A DNA stretch of 64,000 bases from Pseudomonadota bacterium (GTDB lineage Bacteria; Pseudomonadota; Gammaproteobacteria; Burkholderiales; Rhodocyclaceae), in contig JAFEFC010000003.1 in assembly GCA_018240785.1 (NCBI GenBank), forward strand, positions 149,043 through 213,042, read 5' to 3'. Positions 1-8,674 of the stretch are shown in pieces. Numbering within the stretch: the stretch's first letter is position 1; every line of letters starts with the position of its first letter. The position numbers and the translations under genes were made by a program. Under the pieces are notes generated by a model. It had not been told where the DNA came from. It searched no databases and was given only the letters and a program-made list of their open reading frames with translations.

Positions 1-398
1 AGCAGATGCTCGATGCCGAAGGCCTGCGCCAGCGGCGCCGCGATCGCGCGGGTGGTGGCGGTGACGATGCAGCAAAGGTCGCCCGCCGCGCGGTGACGCT
101 CGACCAGCGCACGCGACGCGGCGGGAACGACGTCGGCGAGCGTCGCGGCAAAGCGCTGCTGAAATGCAGCAAGCTGCGCGCCCGGCAGGCGTGCCAGGCT
201 GCCCAGCACGAAACGATGCAGCGTCACCGCATCCCCCTCGCCCGCGAGGTAACGCTGGCACAGCGCCAGATAGGCTTCGTCGAACCCGTCCTCCAGCACA
301 CCGCAGCGCATCAGGAAACGCACCCAGTGCATGCCGCTGTCGAAAGGCACGAGGGTGAAATCGAGATCGAACAGTGCGAGCGCGCGTTCAGAGGTCAC
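1..398 (-). CDS. HAD-family phosphatase (subfamily IB, SerB-like), partial
   Basis: The 3' end lies beyond the window. The visible N-terminal 132 residues begin with a GTG codon at 398 and carry the HAD motif I as DLDFTL near residue 11, where the usual form is DxDGT. Motif II is visible as IVTATT near residue 113. These belong to phosphoserine phosphatase-like HAD-IB hydrolases, which act on small phosphorylated metabolites in the cytosol. The start overlaps the end of pabBC by 11 bases, so the two are probably co-transcribed. The substrate cannot be told from sequence. A role in pterin or pABA-linked metabolism is only suggested by position. Confidence 0.75.
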   Translation of the reverse strand, partial: MTSERALALFDLDFTLVPFDSGMHWVRFLMRCGVLEDGFDEAYLALCQRYLAGEGDAVTLHRFVLGSLARLPGAQLAAFQQRFAATLADVVPAASRALVERHRAAGDLCCIVTATTRAIAAPLAQAFGIEHL

Positions 399-2289
399 AA
401 ACCGCGCTCCCTTCAAGCAACCGCGCCTCGCGCGCACCCCGCAGCGCATTGCAGACCACGATGCGCTCGGCACGATGGAGGTCGGTCAATTTCACCGCAG
501 CCTCGCGCGCACGCCATGCAGGATCGTCCAGCAGCACGCCACGCATCACGCCCGGCAGCACGCCCGCCGCGAGCGGCGGCGTGACCCACTCGCCGTCGAG
601 CAGCAGGAAGACGTTGCTGCGCCCGCCTTCGGTCAGATGCCCCATACGGTTATGGAACAGCACATCGAACGCGCCCTGGCGCGTCGCCTCGGCCACTGCC
701 GCGTCGTAGCGGGCGCGCAGCGTGGTCTTGTGGCGCAGCAGGGGATCGCCTTCATCCATGGGGTCGGCTGCGACGAGCAGCGACACCGGTCCGTCCGCAA
801 GCGCATCGAGCGGCGCCACGACGATGTCGAAATGGCCGTCCTTGCGCAAAGCGAGGCGCAGCCGATGCGCCCGGTCACCCGCCAGTGCGCCAACCTGGGC
901 GGCAAGGGCTGCACGAATGTCGCCTTCCGGCAGTGCGAAACCGAGCTCGACCGCACTCCGCGCGAGGCGGGCCAGATGCCGCTCGAGGTGACGCACGCCG
1001 TCGCCGCGCGTGGCGTACATCGTCTCGAACAGGCTGAAGCCGGGGTCGAGCCCGGTGAGGAAGCGTGCCTTCAGCCGGCACTCCTCGTACTCGTCGTCGG
1101 CACGGCTGTCGATCACGATGCCGGCGCCGATGCCCAGCCGCCCCGGGCGCAGGCCCCCAGGGCCCGCGGCCTCGAGGGTCAGCGTGCGGATCGCCACCGA
1201 TAGGCAGAAGTCGCCGCATGCCGCATGCACCCGATCGCCGGCCGGCGCATCGATCCAGCCGATGCTGCCAGTGTAGAGGCCACGCGGTGTGGTCTCCAGG
1301 CCGGCGATGAGCTGCATGGTGCGGTGCTTGGGCGCGCCGGTGATCGAGCCGCAGGGAAACAGCGCGCGCAGCAGATCGGCAAAGCCGACCTCGTCCGGCA
1401 GCTCGGCCTCGATCATCGACGTCATCTGGAACACCGTCGGGTAGGCCTCGACCGAGAACAAGGCTGGCACGCGGACGCTGCCGGTGCGCGCGATGCGGCC
1501 CAGATCGTTGCGCAGCAGGTCAACGATCATCAGGTTCTCGGCGCGATTCTTGGTGTCGCCGCCGAGTATGCGCGCGATCTCGCTGTCGCCTTCGGGCACG
1601 CTGGCGCGCGACGCCGTGCCCTTCATCGGCCTCGCTTCGAGCCGGCCGCCGCGGTTGCGCAGGAAAAGCTCCGGCGAGCACGACAGCACATGCGTCGGAC
1701 CGCCGCCCCCCGACGGCGGCAGCGCGATGAAGGCACCGAAAGCCACCGGCTGGCGCGCACGCAGCCGCCGGTACAGGCTGATCGGCGAGCCGAAGCTGCG
1801 CAGATCGAGGCGGTAGGTGTAATTGACCTGGTAGGTTTCGCCTTCGCGGATCGCCGCGTGGATGCGATCGATGGCATGGCGAAATGCATCGCGATCCACG
1901 CTGGGCTGCAGGTCCAGCACGCCAGCCGGCGCGGGCGTCGCAGCCGCCGCGTCCAGGTTGAGCGCGGCACGCTCACGTTGCGCCAGCCAGACATCGACCT
2001 GCGCTGTGGACAAGTGTTGCAGCGACTCGAAGAGCAGCACGCGAAGTGCTCCGCCGTCCTCCGGCGCCAGGGCCTCGTCGCCCGCATGCTGCAGGCGCGC
2101 GCCCCACTCGTAATCGGCCAGGACCACCGCATGACGGCCAGCGCGAAGCTCGCGTTCCACCTCGGCCCACGCTTCGTCGAGGCGCGCCGGGTCGTCGCAG
2201 CGGCATTCGCGCACGAAACCCGTGTAGAGACGGCTCGTCGGCGCCGCCTCGGTGGCGGCGCAGTCGTCGAGCAGGGCGAAGCACTCCAT
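388..2289 (-). CDS. pabB: Aminodeoxychorismate synthase component I / aminodeoxychorismate lyase fusion (PabB-PabC)
   Basis: A 633-residue fusion. Residues about 1-410 are the chorismate-binding PabB domain with PMKGT near 222 and CGSITGAPK near 313. From about residue 415 a class-IV aminotransferase fold (PabC) follows, with EGGRSNVF near its pyridoxal-phosphate site. Together they turn chorismate plus ammonia into p-aminobenzoate. The amidotransferase PabA is not in the window. p-Aminobenzoate is the acceptor used by MptG (21946-23013) to start the H4MPT arylamine side, which explains this location; it also feeds folate. Whether this copy is dedicated to H4MPT is an inference. The start ATG lies 19 bases downstream of the fae-paralogue stop. 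Confidence 0.9.
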   Translation of the reverse strand: MECFALLDDCAATEAAPTSRLYTGFVRECRCDDPARLDEAWAEVERELRAGRHAVVLADYEWGARLQHAGDEALAPEDGGALRVLLFESLQHLSTAQVDVWLAQRERAALNLDAAAATPAPAGVLDLQPSVDRDAFRHAIDRIHAAIREGETYQVNYTYRLDLRSFGSPISLYRRLRARQPVAFGAFIALPPSGGGGPTHVLSCSPELFLRNRGGRLEARPMKGTASRASVPEGDSEIARILGGDTKNRAENLMIVDLLRNDLGRIARTGSVRVPALFSVEAYPTVFQMTSMIEAELPDEVGFADLLRALFPCGSITGAPKHRTMQLIAGLETTPRGLYTGSIGWIDAPAGDRVHAACGDFCLSVAIRTLTLEAAGPGGLRPGRLGIGAGIVIDSRADDEYEECRLKARFLTGLDPGFSLFETMYATRGDGVRHLERHLARLARSAVELGFALPEGDIRAALAAQVGALAGDRAHRLRLALRKDGHFDIVVAPLDALADGPVSLLVAADPMDEGDPLLRHKTTLRARYDAAVAEATRQGAFDVLFHNRMGHLTEGGRSNVFLLLDGEWVTPPLAAGVLPGVMRGVLLDDPAWRAREAAVKLTDLHRAERIVVCNALRGAREARLLEGSAVCDL

Positions 2290-2308
2290 CGCGGCAGGGG
2301 GCAGAAGC

Positions 2309-2839
2309 TCAGCTCCAGTCGTCGTAGTCGTGCTTGATCGTGTGCCGGTTGGCGATCAGCTCGTCGATCGAGGGCTCGTTGTTCAGCGCGCGCTTGATGG
2401 CGAGCTTGGTGGCCTCGTAGTTGGTGCGGTACATGTCCTTCTTGTCGAGGTTCGGGTCGGTCGCGCAGCGCGGGTCGATCCACACCAGGCTGATGATGCA
2501 CAGTTCGTCGACGAGCTCTTTCGGGATGATGCCGTCGATCACGCAGTCGAGCACTGCATCGGCAGTCGCCGACTGCACCACGCCGCCGAACAGCTCGATG
2601 TTCGTCATGTCCTTCAGCGTGACCTTGGGCACGGTGATCGTCGCCGGGCGGACTAGTTGGTTGCAGGCGCGGATCGCGAACATCGCGGTGTGGCCCTTGG
2701 TCTGCGCCATCATGTTGGCGAAGGCCTGGCCGACCGGGCCGTCGGTGCGGCCGATCAGGATCTCGGGCATCGCGTCGGTGAATTGACCTTCGGCGGCGAG
2801 CACGGTGGCTTCGCCGGCGTGGAAAACGTACTTGCTCAT
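2309..2839 (-). CDS. fae2: Fae paralogue (formaldehyde-activating enzyme family, catalytic His replaced)
   Basis: The 176-residue product aligns without gaps to the canonical Fae at 18125-18634 over its first half, sharing AFAN, KPAT/RPAT-type segments and the C-terminal NYEATKLAIKRALNNEPS block. Fae condenses formaldehyde with H4MPT to methylene-H4MPT. In this copy the conserved histidine of the AHIDLI motif is replaced by methionine (AMPEIL, residues 23-28). That histidine is the residue proposed to act in catalysis, so the activity is doubtful. The start has a GGAGT-type ribosome site just upstream. It lies upstream of pabBC on the same strand. It could be a divergent Fae, a formaldehyde sensor or a carrier. 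Confidence 0.85.
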   Translation of the reverse strand: MSKYVFHAGEATVLAAEGQFTDAMPEILIGRTDGPVGQAFANMMAQTKGHTAMFAIRACNQLVRPATITVPKVTLKDMTNIELFGGVVQSATADAVLDCVIDGIIPKELVDELCIISLVWIDPRCATDPNLDKKDMYRTNYEATKLAIKRALNNEPSIDELIANRHTIKHDYDDWS

Positions 2840-2950
2840 GAGGACTCCGGAAGAGACGCGTTGAAGAATCGGCCAGGCGGCATTCTAGGGCCTGGTTGGA
2901 GTAAGAAGGAGTCACGGGCGCGACAGGCATTGGCTTGTTGCCGACAATCC

Positions 2951-3047
2951 GGTCTGGCGGCCCGGGATGTGCGGAGCGGGCGAGGACTGTCTGAGCCCGA
3001 AGGGCGAGTTCCGCAGCCCGACGGAGCACATCCCGGGCCGCCAGACC
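2951..3047. repeat. Large inverted repeat (22-bp perfect arms, 53-nt loop)
   Basis: In the 287-base gap between the fae paralogue and fhcC, bases 2951-2972 and 3026-3047 are exact reverse complements, beginning GGTCTGGCGG and ending CCGCCAGACC. The loop contains GACTGTCTGAGCCCGAAGGG-type sequence. The arms are too far apart for a simple terminator. It resembles a REP/BIME-like or small mobile repeat unit; it could also fold as a bidirectional RNA structure. No gene is visible in the gap. Confidence 0.7.
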
Positions 3048-3126
3048 TACCGTTTTACCAGCCTCACGGGCGAGAAACCCGAGGCACATACGGCCTTGCG
3101 AACTAGAACTGCGCACCCCGGGCCTG

Positions 3127-3951
3127 TCAGCCGGCGATCAGCCACTCACCCTTGCCGTCCGCCGCCAGATCGCCGACGACACGTCGCGGCGCGCGCGCGG
3201 GTCGCCCCTCGAAGGCGGGGTGCAGCTTGCCGAGGCTGCGCGACAGCAGCGCCCACATCACGCGAATGTCGTGGCTCGTTTCGGCAAACGTCGCCGGCAC
3301 GTCGGGTGCCGACCCGCCGAACACCAGCGTGCCGCGGCGCATGCCGTAGCCGCAGTGGGCACCGACCCGCCCGGCCAGCGCGATCGTTCCTGCCACCATG
3401 CGCGAGGCGCAGAAATCGCCGGCATCGCCCAGCAACAGTACGGTGCCGCGCCGCATGCGGTCGCCGAAGCGGGCGCCGGCGTTGCCACGCACGACCAGCG
3501 TGCCGCCGCGCATGCCGTCCATGCTGCCGGGCAAGGCGCCGGCGGCAAAGTCGCCGACATCGCCAAGCACTTCCAGCCGGCCGCCCGCCATCTCGCAGGC
3601 GGCCAGGTGACCGGCGCTCCCGTCGACGACGATTTCGCCAGCGCGCATCGCGGCGCCGAGGTAATCGCCGACCTCGCCGGTCACGCTCAGGCGCCCGCCG
3701 TCCATGCCCTGGCCGATGCGGTCGAAGCGGCGCAAGTCGCCCTCGATGCGCAGCTCGGGCGCCTCCGACGGCAAGGCGTCGACATCGAACAGTTCGCCCA
3801 GCTCGACATGCGCGTTGGCATGCCGCAGTTCCAGCCGCGCGACCTCGCCGACGTCACGGCCGGCCAGCACCGCAGGCTGCAGCGGACTCAGATCCACGCG
3901 GAAGTCGGGCTGCGCGCGCAGGCGCAGGCGGAAACCCTGTGCTGCGCTCAT
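3127..3951 (-). CDS. fhcC: Formyltransferase/hydrolase complex subunit C
   Basis: A 274-residue protein with the repeated GxxxGxxMxxGxxxxxG pattern of the FwdC/FmdC and glutamate synthase alpha C-terminal beta-helix (about residues 75-235). In bacteria FhcABCD moves the formyl group from formyl-H4MPT to methylofuran and hydrolyses it to formate; FhcC is structural and helps bind the cofactor. The ATG at 3951 overlaps the fhcD stop in an ATGA, so translation is probably coupled. An upstream reading frame in the same phase runs to 4980 but only overlaps fhcD and is not used. Confidence 0.95.
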   Translation of the reverse strand: MSAAQGFRLRLRAQPDFRVDLSPLQPAVLAGRDVGEVARLELRHANAHVELGELFDVDALPSEAPELRIEGDLRRFDRIGQGMDGGRLSVTGEVGDYLGAAMRAGEIVVDGSAGHLAACEMAGGRLEVLGDVGDFAAGALPGSMDGMRGGTLVVRGNAGARFGDRMRRGTVLLLGDAGDFCASRMVAGTIALAGRVGAHCGYGMRRGTLVFGGSAPDVPATFAETSHDIRVMWALLSRSLGKLHPAFEGRPARAPRRVVGDLAADGKGEWLIAG

Positions 3952-4907
3952 ATGCTTGCCTCCGCGCCCAGCAGCTTGTGCAGATGAAAATGGAAAGGGC
4001 CGAGCTTGCCGCCGTAGTTGCCGGCAGAGATACGCGTCACGCCGGCGTCGCCGCCGCGGGCGACGATGGCCTCGATGCCGGCGCGCATCGCCGCCGACAC
4101 GTCGGCTTCGGTCAGTCCGTCGATGACGATCTCCATCACGCAGCGCGTGCCGGCGTCGAGCTCGGTCTTCTTCGCCAGCGGGATCAGCGCCGGGCAGAAG
4201 GCGTCGTTGGTGGACGCCATCAGCGACGCGTACTTGCTGCCGACCTTGGAGCCCGAGCGCACCACCCCGCCGGGGAAAGGCATGATCACGCCCGGCACCG
4301 CCCGCATCGCTTCGACCGCGGCTTCGGCGCCGGCCAGCGCGGCGTCGGTGTCGCGCGCCAGCAGCAGCAGGTTGCCGCCCCCCACCGCCTTCATCACCGC
4401 AGTCGTCTCCTGCGCGACGAACTCGCCGTCCATCACCGGCACCCGCCAGTAGCGCTTGCCGTCGATCATCTTGGAGATCTGCCAGCCGTCGCCGAAGAAG
4501 CGCAGGTTCTTGCCCAGCGCGACCGCTTCGCCGTCGTCCAACCCGGCGTAAACCGCAGTGGTCGGGCAGGTCAGCACGCACTGGCCGACACGGCGTTCGA
4601 GCTGCTTGGCGAGTTCCTTGCCCGACATGGAGAACAGCAGCACTGCCACGCCCGGCCTGCCGTCCGGCGTTTCGTCGGGCGACAGCATGCGCTCGATGCC
4701 CGCTTCGCAGCCGCAAGCGATCACCGAAGTGGCGAAGCCGGTCATCGCCACTGCGGCGTTGCGCGCCCAGATGTCGTTGTGGGCGGTGATCAGCACCCGC
4801 GTCGCCTTCATCGGAAAGGCCTCGGCGAAGGTCGGGTCGATGCTCACGCCGTTGCGCACCACCACCTGCTCCGCGGCGCCGGATGTCGTCTCTGCCTGTG
4901 CGCTCAT
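3948..4907 (-). CDS. fhcD: Formylmethanofuran:H4MPT formyltransferase (subunit D)
   Basis: A 319-residue member of the Ftr/FhcD family. It transfers the formyl group of N5-formyl-H4MPT to methylofuran inside the Fhc complex. Family blocks seen are TRVLITAHN near residue 35, VIMPFPGGVVRSGSKVGS near 213 and GGKLGPFHFHLHKL at the C-terminus. The start is set at ATG 4907, which has a G-rich ribosome site and overlaps the fhcA stop; a longer frame to 4970 adds 21 residues that lie within fhcA. The order fhcB-A-D-C on one strand is the usual bacterial layout. Confidence 0.96.
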   Translation of the reverse strand: MSAQAETTSGAAEQVVVRNGVSIDPTFAEAFPMKATRVLITAHNDIWARNAAVAMTGFATSVIACGCEAGIERMLSPDETPDGRPGVAVLLFSMSGKELAKQLERRVGQCVLTCPTTAVYAGLDDGEAVALGKNLRFFGDGWQISKMIDGKRYWRVPVMDGEFVAQETTAVMKAVGGGNLLLLARDTDAALAGAEAAVEAMRAVPGVIMPFPGGVVRSGSKVGSKYASLMASTNDAFCPALIPLAKKTELDAGTRCVMEIVIDGLTEADVSAAMRAGIEAIVARGGDAGVTRISAGNYGGKLGPFHFHLHKLLGAEASI

Positions 4908-6580
4908 TTGCCCCCCCGACGGCCATGCACCTTGCACGCCAGCAACGCGCCGCCGTTGGCGCACGAGCACAGCTCGTCATTGCCGATCTTCGCGTTGCGG
5001 TAGCTCACGCTGAGGTGACGCTGCGCGTATTGCTCGATGGTCTTCTCGATGCCCGGATCGAACTCGGTCTCGAGGAAGTGGGTACCCCCCACCGGCACCG
5101 CTTCGAGGCGGCCCTGGCGCGCGACCAGGCGGCCGTCCTTGAAGACGTATTCCGGCGTGGCGAACATCGCCTCGCGGTCGGCGTCCTCGCGATACACCGC
5201 GATGTCGGCCGCGGCGCCGACGCCGAGCTGGCCGCGGTCGGCCAGCCCCAGCAGGCGCGCGGGTGCGGCGCGGGTCATGATCGCGATCTCGTACAGGCTC
5301 AGCTCGCGGCCGATCTCACGCAGGTCGACCGAGGCCGCCACGTCCGGATGCAGGCGCGCCAACTGCTCGTCGCGGAAGGACTTGTCCATCAGCAGCCGGA
5401 TCAGGTGCGGATAGCTGGTGAAAGGGCCACCGTTGGGGTGGTCGGTGGTCAGCACCACCCGCCACGGGTCGTCCATCAGCAGGAAGATCTCCAGCCCGAT
5501 CGCCCACTGCAGCGCATTCACATAGCTCTGCTCGCGATAGCGGAACGGCACCACGCCGCAGCCGGCGTCACACTCGATGTCGCCGCCGACGTACTTGCGC
5601 GGGCTGCCGAGGTCGGCGTTGGCGAACTGACGCATGGTGTCGCCGGACGCGGTGACCGTCTGGCCGAAGATGATCTGGCCGACGTCGATGCTGACGTTGG
5701 GTGCGGCCTTTACCTTCTCGATCAACTGCCGCGTGGCCGACGAGAATTTCTTCGGGCCTTCCTTGCCGTAGCTGTGGAACTGGATGTGCGTCAGGTGGCC
5801 AGGCAGGCCGTCGAGCGCGTCGATGGTCGCCAGCGTGGATTCGATGTTGCCGGCTACGCCGAGGTTGCTGGCGTGGATGTGCAGCGGATGCGGCACGCCC
5901 AGCTCGGTCAGCGCGCGCGCCAGGGTGTGCACCACATGGCGCGGCGTGACCTGCCAATGCACGTGGTTCTCGTCGACGTCGAGCTTCCTCTGGTTGAACT
6001 TGAAGGCGGAGATGCCGCCCGGGTTCACCACCTTCACGCCCATCGCCTTGCTGGCGTCGATGGACCAGCCGACGTAGTCGCGGATGCGCTCGAAGTCCTC
6101 GCCGCGCGCCAGCATCTCGAGGAACAGCTCCTCGTTGCCCAGCATCACGTAGGCGCCATGGTCGAGGATGGGCGTGTCGCCCATCTCCATGTGCGCGTGG
6201 CGGGCGTTGGCGGCCAGCATCGCCGGCTCGAACGCTGCCGTGTAGCCCATCTGCGCGTAGCGGTAGCCGGTTTCCAGCGTGCCCGGCGTGCAGCAGCCGT
6301 TGGAGGCGAGTTCGAGCAGCGAGTCGCGCGCGCGGTTGGCGCGGTGGTCCTCGGGCAGCATCATGCGCGCGAGGTTCACCTTGCCGCCACCGATGTGCGT
6401 GTGCAGGTCGATGCCGCCCGCCATCACCACGCAGCCCGACACGTCGTACTCGTGGTCGGCTTCTTCCCGCGGATGCAACGCGACGATGCGTCCATCGCGC
6501 ATGCCGATGTCGCGCGTCTCGCCGTCGACACCGTTGGCAGGGTCATACACCCGCCCGCCCTTCAAGCGGATCGTGCTCAT
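4904..6580 (-). CDS. fhcA: Formyltransferase/hydrolase complex subunit A (amidohydrolase-type)
   Basis: A 558-residue protein of the FwdA/FhcA amidohydrolase family, which hydrolyses formyl-methylofuran to formate. The metal-binding GGIDLHTHIGGG block lies near residues 55-66, with further conserved His/Asp segments (VHWQVTPRHVVHTLARAL near 211; LHIHASNLGVAGN near 235; TTDHPNGGPFTSYPHLIRLL near 377). It shares a 4-base ATGA overlap with both fhcB upstream and fhcD downstream. In methanogens this subunit works with a molybdenum/tungsten enzyme; in methylotroph-type Fhc the reaction is hydrolytic. Confidence 0.96.
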   Translation of the reverse strand: MSTIRLKGGRVYDPANGVDGETRDIGMRDGRIVALHPREEADHEYDVSGCVVMAGGIDLHTHIGGGKVNLARMMLPEDHRANRARDSLLELASNGCCTPGTLETGYRYAQMGYTAAFEPAMLAANARHAHMEMGDTPILDHGAYVMLGNEELFLEMLARGEDFERIRDYVGWSIDASKAMGVKVVNPGGISAFKFNQRKLDVDENHVHWQVTPRHVVHTLARALTELGVPHPLHIHASNLGVAGNIESTLATIDALDGLPGHLTHIQFHSYGKEGPKKFSSATRQLIEKVKAAPNVSIDVGQIIFGQTVTASGDTMRQFANADLGSPRKYVGGDIECDAGCGVVPFRYREQSYVNALQWAIGLEIFLLMDDPWRVVLTTDHPNGGPFTSYPHLIRLLMDKSFRDEQLARLHPDVAASVDLREIGRELSLYEIAIMTRAAPARLLGLADRGQLGVGAAADIAVYREDADREAMFATPEYVFKDGRLVARQGRLEAVPVGGTHFLETEFDPGIEKTIEQYAQRHLSVSYRNAKIGNDELCSCANGGALLACKVHGRRGGK

Positions 6581-7866
6581 GGCCTGTCCTCCGTTGCCAG
6601 GCGGCGCACGGCGAGCCGCACCTCCAGCGCCTTGGCGACGCCGGCCACCGTCGGCAACCCGTCGTCGCGCAGCGCGCGCAGCGGCAGGGTGACGACGCCA
6701 TCAGCGCGGAACAGGTGACCATCGGCGTTGATGCCGGGCGTGGCCACCTGGATGAAGACGGTGCCCGCTGCGGCGCAATCCGCCGCCAGCGCGGGATGAC
6801 CGAGCACGATGCGCGGCAGCGCCGTCGCGGGCGGCTCCGGCTTCGGCCCCAGGCTCGCCACCCACAACAGCAGATCGACCGCGCCTTCCTGCAGCAGCCG
6901 TTCGCTGGCGTATTGCACCGGGTCATGATCGAGGCCGAGCGGCCCGACGCGGCTGCGCAGCGGCAGGCCGGACATCCAGGTGGTGACGGCATTCGCGGTC
7001 TGCAGGCCGTCCGCGCCGCCTAGCATGAAGGCGCCGGCGCGCGTCTTGCGGTTGAGCGACATCACGATGCGCAGCACCGCCTCGGTGATCAGCGTACCCT
7101 GCGCCGGAAGTCGGCCGGGCTCGAACACCACCACGCAGTACGTCGACGCGCGCATCGCCTGCGCCAGGCCTTCCAGCGCGGCATCGGCTGCCGGCAGCCG
7201 GCGGCCGTCGATGAGCGCGCCCAGCATCGCCACCGCATCGAACAGGTCGCCGTGCGGCGCCACCTCGTCGACTTCGCCCTGCAGCCCGGCGGGCGCGCTT
7301 GCGCCGACGAATACGGTGCGGCGGGCGAAAGCCGCTCCCTCCACTGGCGCACAGCGGCGGAGGAATTCGGGGAAATTGCTCGCGGCGTCAGTGCCGATGC
7401 ACACGACCAGGTCGGCCCGGTTGCGGATCTCGGCGAGCGTGGAGAACATCTGGCCGCGATCCTGCAGCGTGCGCAACACCGGCATCAGCGTATCGCCGCG
7501 CGCGTGGTCGAGGATGGCACCGCGCTGATTGGCCAGCCGGACCAACTGCCGCATGCCGGCGACGTCGGTCGCCAGCCCACCGAACAGCGGCATGCGGCTG
7601 GCGGCGAGACGTTCGGCGGCGGCATCGAGCGCAGCATCGGGCGAGACTTCACGCCCATCGACGGTCGCCGATGGCGCGGAGGGCACCGGCCCGAAGCTGG
7701 CCAGCCCCTGTACCGCTTTGGAACAGTCGCTACCGACGAGCTTCAGTCCGCCCTGTTGCGATTCGACACGGAAGCCGTCGCACAGCAGCGAGCAGAATGG
7801 GCAAGTCCAGTCCTGCCCACTGCTGCCGGACGAGTCCGGGTTCTGGGTTTGAGTGGTGGCATTCAT
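6577..7866 (-). CDS. fhcB: Formyltransferase/hydrolase complex subunit B
   Basis: A 429-residue protein of the FwdB/molybdopterin-oxidoreductase fold. It starts with a flexible Ser/Gln-rich leader and then WTCPFCSLLCDGF (about residues 20-32), a cysteine cluster like the iron-sulfur site of redox homologues. In bacterial Fhc the subunit is not known to do redox chemistry and is thought to be structural. It is the first gene of the fhcBADC block. The 78-base gap to the next upstream gene (7867-7944) could hold a promoter, but no clear boxes were found. Confidence 0.94.
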   Translation of the reverse strand: MNATTQTQNPDSSGSSGQDWTCPFCSLLCDGFRVESQQGGLKLVGSDCSKAVQGLASFGPVPSAPSATVDGREVSPDAALDAAAERLAASRMPLFGGLATDVAGMRQLVRLANQRGAILDHARGDTLMPVLRTLQDRGQMFSTLAEIRNRADLVVCIGTDAASNFPEFLRRCAPVEGAAFARRTVFVGASAPAGLQGEVDEVAPHGDLFDAVAMLGALIDGRRLPAADAALEGLAQAMRASTYCVVVFEPGRLPAQGTLITEAVLRIVMSLNRKTRAGAFMLGGADGLQTANAVTTWMSGLPLRSRVGPLGLDHDPVQYASERLLQEGAVDLLLWVASLGPKPEPPATALPRIVLGHPALAADCAAAGTVFIQVATPGINADGHLFRADGVVTLPLRALRDDGLPTVAGVAKALEVRLAVRRLATEDRP

Positions 7867-7944
7867 GGCGCTTTTCTCAGCAAATCATGTGCCAGAAGAA
7901 CGGGCGGCTCTGCCCTCATTGCGTCATGGCGGTTCGCGCCGGCC

Positions 7945-8670
7945 TCAGTCCGCGCACGGCGCAAGGCGCCGATCGTGCAGCGCCGAGGCGGTCAGCCACG
8001 CCGCGGCGCCGGCTTGCTCGGCCAGGCGCAAGTCGGCCTCGTCGCGGATGCCGCCGGCGCCGATCAGCATTGCCTGCGGCGCGCGGCGGGCGCAGTCGCG
8101 CAGCGTGGCCAGGTCCGGCCCGTCGAAAGATCCGACGCGATCCAGCGTCATGACGATGACGCGCTCCGGCCACAGGCTCTCGTCGGCCCAGCAGCCGGCC
8201 GGGTCCATCAGCTCGCCGCAGCGGCGGTCCAGCGACAGGATGGCGCCGGCCTTGTCCGCCAGGCTGGTGCGTGCCGCCTCAGCCGAGGCCAGCGCTTCGC
8301 TGGCAAAAACGGGCGCGACTCTTGCTGCCGATTCCCCCGACGCGTCGTCCAACCCGGCGCCCAGTTCTGCACGCAGCCTGCCGAACGCCGCTGCATCCGC
8401 AAAACCCGCATCCAGCCACAAGCGCACGCGGGGCAAGGCCGCGAGCAGGTCGCGGATCACCGCCACCTGCACGGCGCCGCCGGTCAGTGCGTCCAGATCG
8501 GCGACGTACAACGTCTCGGCACGGACGTAATCAACCAATGCGCGCGCCACCGTCACCGGATCGCTGCCGGCGCACAGCCCGGACACGATGGGCTGATAGT
8601 CGCTGCGCTGGCCGCGCACCGCACGCACCACCTGGCCTTTCATCAGATCCAACACCGGTATGATTTGCAT
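7945..8670 (-). CDS. HisA/HisF-related TIM-barrel protein of the C1 cluster
   Basis: A 241-residue (beta/alpha)8 protein starting MQIIPVLDLMKGQVVRA, the same opening as the HisA family. It also shows YVADLDALTGG near residue 57 and MLIGAGGIRDEADL near 200, a phosphate-binding Gly turn. HisA-like proteins of this kind recur in H4MPT gene clusters and are thought to serve cofactor biosynthesis; the reaction is not established. True HisA is unlikely given the context. The ATG at 8670 was chosen over 8676 because it directly precedes the conserved IIPVLDL. Its start faces that of the ATP-grasp gene with only about 4 bases between them. Confidence 0.8.
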   Translation of the reverse strand: MQIIPVLDLMKGQVVRAVRGQRSDYQPIVSGLCAGSDPVTVARALVDYVRAETLYVADLDALTGGAVQVAVIRDLLAALPRVRLWLDAGFADAAAFGRLRAELGAGLDDASGESAARVAPVFASEALASAEAARTSLADKAGAILSLDRRCGELMDPAGCWADESLWPERVIVMTLDRVGSFDGPDLATLRDCARRAPQAMLIGAGGIRDEADLRLAEQAGAAAWLTASALHDRRLAPCAD

Positions 8671-8674
8671 GACC

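Noticed and set aside
1225-2337. Plus-strand 370-residue frame opposite pabBC
   Set aside because: Antisense shadow of the PabB domain, His/Arg-rich and without recognisable motifs.
2967-5003. Long plus-strand open frame opposite fhcC and fhcD
   Set aside because: Arg/Pro/Ala-rich antisense reading of GC-rich genes with no family features; the minus-strand genes are clear.
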